Assembly (NCBI GenBank): GCA_018066225.1
Contig: JAGHRU010000140.1
Span: forward strand, 1 to 12,871
Length of the DNA stretch: 12,871 nt
Reading direction: 5' to 3'
Origin: Candidatus Equimonas enterica
GTDB lineage: Bacteria > Bacteroidota > Bacteroidia > Bacteroidales > Bacteroidaceae
Under the pieces are notes generated by a model. It had not been told where the DNA came from, did not search any database, and saw only the letters and a program-made list of their open reading frames with translations. Position 1 is the stretch's first letter. Each line of letters begins with the position of its first letter. Made by a program: the position numbers and the translations under genes. Below, piece by piece: positions 7,026 through 12,871 of the stretch.

Positions 7026-7718
7026 ATGAAAAAGTATTTAGCCGAAATGTTTGGCACGATGGTTCTCGTGCTGATGGGTTGCGGTAGCGCAATAATGAAT
7101 CACGGTTGTGGCGACATGGCACACGTGCTCAGCGTCGCTATGGCCTTTGGTCTCGCCGTTGTGGCTATGGCCTACACCATCGGAGGCATCTCTGGATGCC
7201 ACATCAATCCCGCCATCACCCTCGGCGTATGGCTCAGCAAGCGTATGAGTGGCAAGGATGCCCTCGGCTACGTTGTCTTCCAGTTTATCGGCGCAACGCT
7301 CGGTAGCGCAATCCTCTACCTGCTCGTGCAAAACATCGATCCCGCCAATGCCCCCTACATCGCCGAAGGTGGCGCAATGGCCACTTGCACAGGTGCCAAT
7401 GCCTGTCAAGAGGGCGTGAATGTGCTGGGTGGCTTCCTGGCAGAAGTTGTCTTCACCTTCGTCTTCGTGCTCGTTGTGCTCGGCACGACCGATGAGAAGC
7501 GCGGCGCAGGCCAGTTCGCTGGTTTGGCCATCGGTCTCTCCCTCATCCTCGTCCACATCGTCTGCATCCCGCTTACGGGTACGAGTGTCAATCCCGCCCG
7601 CAGCTTCGGTCCTGCCCTCTTCGAAGGCGGCGTTGCCCTGCAACAGTTGTGGATCTTCATCGTCGCTCCGCTGGCCGGTGCATGCTTGAGCGCAGGAGTT
7701 TGGCGCGCCATCAAGTAG
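7026..7718 (+). CDS. aqpZ: Aquaporin Z-type water channel
   Basis: This 230-residue MIP-family inner-membrane channel is the same length as E. coli AqpZ. It starts MKKYLAEMFGTMVLVLMGCGSA, parallel to the AqpZ N-terminus, and has the two half-helix NPA motifs, HINPA (61-63) and SVNPAR (189-191), with six hydrophobic segments arranged as two repeats. The residues equivalent to the AqpZ selectivity filter are all present: F41 in AMAFGLAV, H177 in LVHIVCIP, T186 and R192. That pattern predicts an orthodox water channel rather than a glycerol facilitator. The frame stays open upstream to a TTG at 6843, but that stretch is Lys/Arg-rich, overlaps both promoters and has no aquaporin similarity, so the ATG at 7026 is the start. 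It has its own promoter and a terminator at 7742-7787. A link to the neighbouring glycosidases is not evident. Confidence 0.95.
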   Translation: MKKYLAEMFGTMVLVLMGCGSAIMNHGCGDMAHVLSVAMAFGLAVVAMAYTIGGISGCHINPAITLGVWLSKRMSGKDALGYVVFQFIGATLGSAILYLLVQNIDPANAPYIAEGGAMATCTGANACQEGVNVLGGFLAEVVFTFVFVLVVLGTTDEKRGAGQFAGLAIGLSLILVHIVCIPLTGTSVNPARSFGPALFEGGVALQQLWIFIVAPLAGACLSAGVWRAIK

Positions 7719-7741
7719 TCGCTCCCCAGCAGACCGCTATA

Positions 7742-7787
7742 AGCAGGAAGTGCGCTTTCTACGCGAAGGCGGCTTCCTGCTCTTTTT
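7742..7787 (+). terminator. Intrinsic terminator after the aquaporin gene
   Basis: AGCAGGAAG (7742-7750) pairs perfectly with CTTCCTGCT (7773-7781), followed by CTTTTT. The 22-base loop can fold further. It begins 24 bases after the aquaporin stop and ends 24 bases before the GH20 ATG, so readthrough into GH20 is possible. Confidence 0.75.
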
Positions 7788-7811
7788 CCTCACCACCCAT
7801 TCCTTGTTATT

Positions 7812-10142
7812 ATGCCCCGCATACTTTCTCTCCTGCTTGCCGCAGTGCTGTGCCTCGGCAGCCGCTGTGGCTTCGCGCAGCAGACGCCGCGCGCCGACTT
7901 CGCCGTCATCCCCTATCCCGAGCGCACCATGCTGTCTATGGGAAAGGGCTTCGTGCTCACGCCTTCCACCGTGGTCTGCTACGACCGACGTGAGGCAGGC
8001 GCACGGCGCAACGCAGAGTTTCTCGTGCAGTACATCGCCGAGCGCACCGACATGGCCCTCTCGCTGACCACCAAGCGCCGTAGCGACGACATCATCCTGC
8101 TCACGCAAGACCTCGTACACGACAATAAGGAGGCTTACGAGATAGCCGTCAATCATCAGCGCATTGTGCTGCGTGGTGCTTCTGCCAGCGGTGCTTTCTA
8201 CGCCGTGCAGACGCTGCGCAAAGCCTTGCCCGGCCGTCTATCTGACCGCATCATCATACCCCGATGCACCATCAAGGACAAGCCGCGCTTCGCCTATCGC
8301 GGTGCGCACCTCGATGTCAGCCGCCACTTCTTCCCCGTCGATAGCGTCAAGACCTATCTGGATATGTGTGCCTTGCACGCCATCAACGCCTTCCACTTTC
8401 ACCTCACCGACGACCAAGGCTGGCGTTTCGCCTCGAAGAAGTATCCGCGGCTGACCGAAGTGGGCAGCCAGCGTGCAGGGACGGTCATCGGCCACAACAC
8501 GGGCGAGTATGACGGCGTGCCCTATGGCGGCTACTACACGCAGGAGCAGCTTCGCGACATCGTGGCCTACGCTGCCGAGCGTCACATCACTGTCGTGCCC
8601 GAGATAGATATGCCGGGGCACATGCAGGGCGCACTGGCTGCTTACCCCGAGCTGGGCTGTACGGGCGGTCCCTACGCCGTGTGGCAGCAGTGGGGCGTGA
8701 GCGACGACGTGCTGTGCGCTGGCAATGACAAGGTCTATCAGTTTATCGACGACATCCTCGACGAGGTGTGCGCCATCTTCCCCTCACCCTACATCCATAT
8801 CGGCGGTGACGAGTGTCCCAAGACGCGCTGGAAGGCGTGCCCCAAGTGCCAGGCCATGATAGCGCGTGAGCATCTCGCCTCTGACGCTCGCTATTCAGCC
8901 GAAGAGCGCTTGCAGAGTCATCTCATACGCCACGCTGGAGCGCACTTGAAGCAGTTGGGACGCCGCATGATAGGCTGGGACGAAATACTCGAAGGCGGTA
9001 CGGACGAAGATGCCATCGTCATGTCGTGGCGTGGCGAAGACGGCGGCATAGAGGCGGCACGGCTCGGGCGCGACGTCATCATGACCCCCAATACCTATCT
9101 CTACTTCGACTACTATATGTCGCGCGACATTGCTAATGAGCCGTCGTGCATCGGCGGCTACCTGCCCGTGTCCTACACCTATCAGTATGAGCCCATCCCC
9201 GAGGCGCTGACGGCGGAGGAGGCCAGGCACATCATCGGTGTGCAGGCCAACGTGTGTACGGAATACATTGCCGAGTTTAGCAAAGTGCAATATATGACGC
9301 TGCCGCGTATGGCTGCGCTCAGCGAGTTGCAGTGGAGCAATCGCCCCAAGAACTATGACGGTTTCTGCCGACGCGCCGCAGCCTTGACCCGCATCTACCA
9401 CGAGCAGGGATGGAACTTCGCACGCCACATCTTCGACCCCACCCTCCACTTCCTCCCGACCGACAGTGTGGGTACGGTCAAGGTCAGTGCGAGCACCTTC
9501 GACGATGCCCCCATCCATTACACCCTCGACGGCACGATGCCCTCCGAGGCCTCGCCGCGTATGACGGCTCCCGTCGTCATCGACAGCACCGCCACCCTCA
9601 GCGTGGTGGCTTACCGCCGTGGCATCGCGAGCCACCAGGTGCGTCAAGACTTCGTCATTGCCCCCTCTACGGGTGCTACGGCCACGCTGCTCTCGCCGCC
9701 TGCCGCGCGCTACACCTACGACGGTGCGCGTGCGCTCACCGATGGTATCCTTGGCGACGCCACGGCCTTCAACAGCGGCTGCTGGCTGGGCTTTACCGAA
9801 GCCGACCTCGACTGCACCATCGACTTGGGGCAAATGACGACCTTCGATGGGGTCACTTTCCGCACCTTTGTCGATACGCCCAATTGGATTTTCGACGCGC
9901 GCAGCATCACGGTGGAGGCCAGTGCCGACGGGCAGCACTTCGTGCGCCTTTACTGGGAGAGCGCAGAGCCCTGTCAAGTCGAGGAGCAGGCGCATGTCGT
10001 CACCCACAGTCTGCGTATGCCGGGGCATGTGGAGGCGCGCTATGTCCGCCTCAGAGCCGAGAGCGAGAAGGCGTGTCCCCCATGGCACACCGGTGCTGGC
10101 CAGCCCGGCTTCCTCTTTGTCGATGAAATCACCATAGAATAG
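7812..10142 (+). CDS. Exported GH20 beta-N-acetylhexosaminidase with C-terminal F5/8-type C domain
   Basis: This 776-residue enzyme likely removes terminal beta-GlcNAc or beta-GalNAc from glycans in the periplasm or outside. The signal peptide ends at GFA, with Q23 after it. Residues about 30-145 are the GH20 N-terminal alpha/beta domain (domain 2). The catalytic TIM barrel runs from about 155 to 500, with YRGAHLDVSRHFF, FHLTDDQGWR, EIDMPGH and HIGGDECPKTRW; D333-E334 are the substrate-assisting Asp and the acid/base Glu. Residues about 554-610 look like a chitobiase C-terminal Ig-like segment (HYTLDGTMPS, a CHB_HEX-type motif), and 620-776 like a discoidin or F5/8 type C carbohydrate-binding domain (LTDGILG, CTIDLGQ, ARYVRLRAES). 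Length and order are usual for Bacteroidota enzymes. It is followed after 8 bases by the BIG2 protein gene, so the two are probably one operon. No canonical promoter is visible in the 24 bases after the upstream terminator. Confidence 0.94.
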   Translation: MPRILSLLLAAVLCLGSRCGFAQQTPRADFAVIPYPERTMLSMGKGFVLTPSTVVCYDRREAGARRNAEFLVQYIAERTDMALSLTTKRRSDDIILLTQDLVHDNKEAYEIAVNHQRIVLRGASASGAFYAVQTLRKALPGRLSDRIIIPRCTIKDKPRFAYRGAHLDVSRHFFPVDSVKTYLDMCALHAINAFHFHLTDDQGWRFASKKYPRLTEVGSQRAGTVIGHNTGEYDGVPYGGYYTQEQLRDIVAYAAERHITVVPEIDMPGHMQGALAAYPELGCTGGPYAVWQQWGVSDDVLCAGNDKVYQFIDDILDEVCAIFPSPYIHIGGDECPKTRWKACPKCQAMIAREHLASDARYSAEERLQSHLIRHAGAHLKQLGRRMIGWDEILEGGTDEDAIVMSWRGEDGGIEAARLGRDVIMTPNTYLYFDYYMSRDIANEPSCIGGYLPVSYTYQYEPIPEALTAEEARHIIGVQANVCTEYIAEFSKVQYMTLPRMAALSELQWSNRPKNYDGFCRRAAALTRIYHEQGWNFARHIFDPTLHFLPTDSVGTVKVSASTFDDAPIHYTLDGTMPSEASPRMTAPVVIDSTATLSVVAYRRGIASHQVRQDFVIAPSTGATATLLSPPAARYTYDGARALTDGILGDATAFNSGCWLGFTEADLDCTIDLGQMTTFDGVTFRTFVDTPNWIFDARSITVEASADGQHFVRLYWESAEPCQVEEQAHVVTHSLRMPGHVEARYVRLRAESEKACPPWHTGAGQPGFLFVDEITIE

Positions 10143-10150
10143 ACACCATA

Positions 10151-11557
10151 ATGAAACTACTCCTTACCCTGCTGCTCGCTGGCCTCTGCGTGAAAGGCTA
10201 TGCGCAGCATGAGAGCGTGACCTACACCGTCAGCGCATACAATGCCGATGCTGCGGCCTTCACCCTCCAGGCCTTTGGCCAGAAGCCCGAAGGGGCGTAT
10301 GCCATCTTTGACAACCCCTACGGCGCAACCCGTGGCAACCGCTACAACCAGATACCGCGTGGCTGTGCTGCCACGCTGTGGCTCTCGGGCTGGGAAGGCT
10401 GCACCGTAGAGCGTGTGACGCTCCGTATGTGCTCCAACAACAAGAGCGGCACGCTCGCCCTCGAAGTGACCTGTGGCGACCAGACGCTCTTCACCATGCC
10501 GACTTGCGACTTCGCCGATGCCGCGTGGTACGGCGAGTGGGTGAGCAAGGATCTGGGCATCTATGCCGAGGTGAGCAAGCCGATGCAGACCTTGGCGCCG
10601 CTCTCTGCCGACGACCTCGCCATCACCATCCGCGGCGGTCACCCCGAAGGCTCGGTCTATCTGCACAGCATCACCATAGACTACACCACAGGTGGCACAC
10701 CCACCGAGAGCGCTATGGGGTGGCAATACACCAAGCTGGACAAGAAGAGCACCCTCTCCGACGGCGATGTCGTCATGCTCTACCGCAGCGGCGATGCTGC
10801 GGGCGACATCGACGGCATGGCGACATCCCACTATCTCGACGCCATTGGCCTTGGTAGCACCGCCTGCGTCACCGAGCCTTTCGTCACGACCTTTACGCTC
10901 GCTGCTGCCGACGCGGGCGCGTGGACGCTCACCGATCAGCATGGCCGCTGCCTTGGGGCTACGGGCAAGCAAGCGTTGGCTTGGGACGAAGGTGTCATGA
11001 CATGGCGCATCGCCATAGGCTACGAGGGAGCGGAAATCACCTCTACGGCCGACAAGTATGGCACGTTGCGCTACAACGCGCCAGCCGAGAGTTATGCCCG
11101 CTTCTGGAACTACACCAGCACCTCGCTCCCGCTGCCCTATCTCTATCGCCGCACCCAGCCTTGCAGCCCTGTGGCAGCGCAGCGTCTCACACTCAGCCGT
11201 GAGGCGATAGAGACGACCCTCTCCACCGACACGCTCCTGCTCAAAGCCGCGTTGCAGCCTGCTGCGACCACCGACACGCGCATCGCGTGGGCGTCTTCCG
11301 ACACGCAGGTGGCAACGGTGCGCGACGGCATCGTCCATCTCGTGGGTATCGGCACGGCCATCATCACGGCCACGACCTACGACGGCAGCCTCACGGCCAC
11401 GTGTCGTCTCACGGTGGCAGAGCCGCCGTCCGACGGGTTGCGCCCCATCGCTGCGCAGGCGGCCTCACCCGAGGGCTACGCTGCTGACGGGAGAAGATGG
11501 CGCGCTGCGCCGCTGCCCAGCATCAGCATAACGGGCAGGAAGAAAGTGTTGCAGTAA
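10151..11557 (+). CDS. Secreted multidomain beta-rich protein with BIG2 Ig-like domain and Bacteroidales C-terminal tail
   Basis: This 468-residue exported protein has a signal peptide ending at GYA before Q20. Residues about 22-180 form a beta-sandwich-like domain with IPRGCAATLWLSGWEGC, MCSNNKSGTL and YGEWVSKDLG, blocks I recall from other Bacteroidales secreted proteins. Residues about 190-340 resemble the accessory beta-barrel found next to some secreted nucleases and adhesins (GAWTLTDQHGRCLGATG, then YGTLRYNAPAESYARFWNY, then YLYRR). Residues about 344-422 are a bacterial Ig-like group 2 domain (IAWASSDTQVATVRDGIVHLVGIGTAIITATT). The last 31 residues (YAADGRR, ITGRKK) align with the tail of the protein at 1196-2839, though weakly at the very end. 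No catalytic site is seen. It starts 8 bases after the GH20 stop, so co-translation is likely. A role in glycan binding, surface attachment or assisting GH20 is inference. Confidence 0.85.
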   Translation: MKLLLTLLLAGLCVKGYAQHESVTYTVSAYNADAAAFTLQAFGQKPEGAYAIFDNPYGATRGNRYNQIPRGCAATLWLSGWEGCTVERVTLRMCSNNKSGTLALEVTCGDQTLFTMPTCDFADAAWYGEWVSKDLGIYAEVSKPMQTLAPLSADDLAITIRGGHPEGSVYLHSITIDYTTGGTPTESAMGWQYTKLDKKSTLSDGDVVMLYRSGDAAGDIDGMATSHYLDAIGLGSTACVTEPFVTTFTLAAADAGAWTLTDQHGRCLGATGKQALAWDEGVMTWRIAIGYEGAEITSTADKYGTLRYNAPAESYARFWNYTSTSLPLPYLYRRTQPCSPVAAQRLTLSREAIETTLSTDTLLLKAALQPAATTDTRIAWASSDTQVATVRDGIVHLVGIGTAIITATTYDGSLTATCRLTVAEPPSDGLRPIAAQAASPEGYAADGRRWRAAPLPSISITGRKKVLQ

Positions 11558-11568
11558 TGATAAATCAA

Positions 11569-11606
11569 AGGGGCTGACGCTATCCACAGCATCAGCCCCT
11601 TTTTTT
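11569..11606 (+). terminator. Intrinsic terminator of the GH20-BIG2 unit, shared with the convergent gene
   Basis: AGGGGCTGA (11569-11577) pairs with TCAGCCCCT (11592-11600), continued by GCT/AGC after one mismatch, and is followed by a seven-T run (11600-11606). It begins 11 bases after the stop at 11557. The T run overlaps the TAA of the opposing acyltransferase gene (11605-11607). On the minus strand the tract after the stem is the weaker TTTGATTT, so termination there may be partial. Confidence 0.9.
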
Positions 11607-12723
11607 ATGATAGTCGCTTGACAAGACGCCGCCGCAGAGGTGCGTCGTAGTAGCGCATCAAGAGCCATGCGAGGACGAGGGAGCAGGCCGCGACGACAAG
11701 GGCGACAGGCCAGACGTCGGCCATCGTGACGCTGGGAGCAGGAAAGCCGATGTAGGCGTAGAAGAGGTACATCAGCGGATAGTGCACCGTGTAGAGCGGG
11801 TAGGAGAGGTCGCCGAGCAGGGTGGCGGCGCGGTCGGACGACGTGCCAGCGCAGGCCGCACACCACACCACGAGCGGAAACACCACGGTGAGCAGCACCA
11901 TGATATAGAGGCCGTTTTGCCAAGGCTGCTGCGGCGTGCCGACGAAGGGCACGGGCAGAGTAATCAGCAGTGCAGCAGCGGTGAGCAGGAAGGTGCGGCG
12001 GAAGGGGAGCAGGGGGTGCTCACGGCGCATGAAATGGCGCGCCATCAGCATGCCGAGACAGTAGGGGAAGAGCATGCGCACGCTGCCCCACCAGAAGCCA
12101 CCGTCCGTTAGCGTCCACCCCATGCCGAGGTAGCCCTGACGCAGCACGGCGTAGCCCAGTGCGCAGCTGCTCGCCACGGTGAGCACAGTGAGCCAACGTG
12201 TGGGCAGCCGTCGCAGCAGGAGCGCGTAGAGCACGTTGCCGATGTACTCGAAGAAGAGGCTCCAGTGCGGGCCGTTGAGGGGATACATCTCGCCATTGCC
12301 GCGCACATCGCCGCCAAAGCCTGGCCAGAGCGGCATGAGCAGCAGCGCAGCGACGAAAGCCGTCGTCACCCAAAGCGCGCCAGCCTGTTCCCCCTGCCAG
12401 TTGGTGCCGCCTTGGAGCAGGAAGGCGATGAGGCCAGGCACTGCGCCTGCGATGACCATAGGGTGGAGACGGACGAGGCGACGCAGCGCGAAGGGGCGCG
12501 GCGTGAGCCCCTGCCGCCAGCGGTGGTCGTAGGCATAGCCGATGACGAAGCCAGAGAGCAGGAAGAAAAAATCGACAGCCAGATAGCCGTGGTCGATGGG
12601 CTGCGTGTAGATGCCAGTGCCAGCGGCGACCTCGTAGCCGAAGCCTTCGTAGAGGTGATAACAGAGGACGATGAGGGCAGCTATGCCGCGCAGAGCGTCG
12701 AGCAAGATGAGATGAGGGCGCAT
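11605..12723 (-). CDS. Membrane acyltransferase-3 (OafA/YrhL-like) protein
   Basis: This 372-residue protein of the acyltransferase family 3 (Pfam Acyl_transf_3) has about ten hydrophobic segments in the inner membrane. Family hallmarks are LDALRGIAALIVLCYH in the first helix (R12 and the catalytic-type H23), GYLAVDFFFLLSGFVI (46-61), the basic RPFALRRLVRLHP loop, GPHWSLFFEYIGN and LGDLSYPLYTVHYPLMY. Such proteins usually transfer acetyl or other acyl groups to extracytoplasmic polysaccharides, lipids or peptidoglycan; the substrate here is unknown. The frame extends to a TTG at 12747, but that TTG is inside the -7 box TACCTTTG and would be upstream of the transcript start. ATG 12723, giving MRPHLILLDALRG, is therefore preferred. 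It converges on the BIG2 gene, with the shared terminator at its stop codon. Confidence 0.9.
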   Translation of the reverse strand: MRPHLILLDALRGIAALIVLCYHLYEGFGYEVAAGTGIYTQPIDHGYLAVDFFFLLSGFVIGYAYDHRWRQGLTPRPFALRRLVRLHPMVIAGAVPGLIAFLLQGGTNWQGEQAGALWVTTAFVAALLLMPLWPGFGGDVRGNGEMYPLNGPHWSLFFEYIGNVLYALLLRRLPTRWLTVLTVASSCALGYAVLRQGYLGMGWTLTDGGFWWGSVRMLFPYCLGMLMARHFMRREHPLLPFRRTFLLTAAALLITLPVPFVGTPQQPWQNGLYIMVLLTVVFPLVVWCAACAGTSSDRAATLLGDLSYPLYTVHYPLMYLFYAYIGFPAPSVTMADVWPVALVVAACSLVLAWLLMRYYDAPLRRRLVKRLS

Positions 12724-12744
12724 AGGGAGGAGCGTTGGAGGGTG

Positions 12745-12752
12745 CAAAGGTA
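12745..12752 (-). promoter_or_regulatory. Bacteroidota -7 box (TACCTTTG) for the acyltransferase gene
   Basis: On the minus strand TACCTTTG matches TAnnTTTG and ends 21 bases before the ATG at 12723, predicting a leader of about 16 bases. No TTG is seen at -33; that position is occupied by a palindrome (12757-12779). Confidence 0.65.
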
Positions 12753-12756
12753 GGGA

Positions 12757-12779
12757 TTTTTTCGCTGGAAGCGAAAAAA
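12757..12779. promoter_or_regulatory. Perfect 10-bp palindrome in the acyltransferase promoter
   Basis: TTTTTTCGCT (12757-12766) and AGCGAAAAAA (12770-12779) form a perfect inverted repeat around GGA. It occupies the spacer and -33 zone upstream of the TACCTTTG box, where an operator could act. Its right arm is the start of the first 22-bp AGCGAAAAAAAC repeat unit, so it may be only an inverted relic of that repeat. Confidence 0.45.
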
Positions 12780-12813
12780 ACGGTGGCCGAAAGCGAAAAA
12801 AACAGTGGCTGAA
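12770..12813. repeat. Two tandem 22-bp units of a second repeat family
   Basis: AGCGAAAAAAAC then GGTGGCCGAA (12770-12791) is followed directly by AGCGAAAAAAAC then AGTGGCTGAA (12792-12813), 20 of 22 positions identical. After a short ATGGGGG linker it runs into the other 22-bp family at 12821. The shared period and the similar layout (A-rich first half, GC-rich second half) suggest a common origin or mechanism. Confidence 0.75.
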
Positions 12814-12820
12814 ATGGGGG

Positions 12821-12871
12821 AAACTATCCGGGCAGACCGTAAAAATTATCCGGGCAGACCAGAGAAACTAT
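12821..12871. repeat. 22-bp repeat array, inverted copy of the family at 2952-3039, cut by window end
   Basis: Units are 12821-12842 (AAACTATCCGGGCAGACC then GTAA), 12843-12864 (AAATTATCCGGGCAGACC then AGAG) and a partial AAACTAT at 12865-12871, so the array continues beyond the window. The first 20 bases are the exact reverse complement of 3014-3033. It lies about 98 bases upstream of the acyltransferase ATG. What follows to the right is not visible. Confidence 0.8.

Noticed and set aside
3034..11557. Complete polysaccharide utilisation locus
   Set aside because: No SusC/SusD-like genes, sulfatases, hybrid two-component sensor or anti-sigma system are visible in the window; only two glycosidases on different strands are present.
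11569..11606. Attachment site or riboswitch between the convergent genes
   Set aside because: The hairpin with its T-run is fully explained as an intrinsic terminator.
2940..12871. Composite transposon or genomic island flanked by the inverted repeats
   Set aside because: No transposase, integrase, target-site duplication or tRNA attachment site is visible, and codon usage looks uniform across the block; the repeats are reported only as arrays.

Overview
The window looks like a chromosomal segment of a GC-rich member of the Bacteroidota, most likely order Bacteroidales. Three signs support this. Several genes are preceded by the Bacteroidota -7 promoter box TAnnTTTG rather than a sigma70 -10/-35 pair. 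All four predicted Sec signal peptides are followed by Gln at +1. Two secreted proteins end in the short Bacteroidales tail of the type 'Y-x-x-x-GR ... GRK'. I cannot assign a genus. The base composition is higher in GC than in most Prevotella or Bacteroides.

Layout, left to right. (1) 1-1111, + strand: the 3' part of a TatD-family hydrolase gene that stops directly after its ETD motif, then a complete WbqC-family gene. (2) 1127-1173: a long hairpin between convergent genes. (3) 1196-2839, - strand: a secreted Tyr/Asp-rich protein of unknown function. (4) 2952-3039: four tandem 22-bp repeat units, the last of which supplies the stop codon of the next gene. (5) 3034-6837, - strand: a large exported LacZ-type GH2 beta-galactosidase with an extra N-terminal beta-trefoil. 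(6) 6838-7025: a divergent promoter region. (7) 7026-7718, + strand: an AqpZ-type aquaporin with its own terminator. (8) 7812-11557, + strand: a two-gene unit of a GH20 beta-hexosaminidase and a secreted multidomain protein with a BIG2 Ig-like domain, ended by a clear terminator. (9) 11605-12723, - strand: a membrane acyltransferase-3 protein. (10) 12770-12871: two different families of 22-bp tandem repeats, one of them the same family as at 2952-3039 but inverted, running off the window end.

Functionally, the central block is extracellular or periplasmic glycan handling. The exported GH2 and GH20 enzymes could remove terminal beta-Gal and beta-GlcNAc/GalNAc from glycoprotein, mucin-like or similar oligosaccharides. 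The BIG2 protein is probably translated together with GH20. No SusC/SusD pair or sensor is visible, so this is not a complete polysaccharide utilisation locus within the window.

I do not see a convincing new defence or mobile system. The least explained features are the 22-bp minisatellite arrays flanking the ~9.8-kb glycosidase block in opposite orientation, the recruitment of one array unit as a stop codon, and a duplicated 23-residue insert close to the active site of the beta-galactosidase. There is no stretch over 300 bases without a gene.
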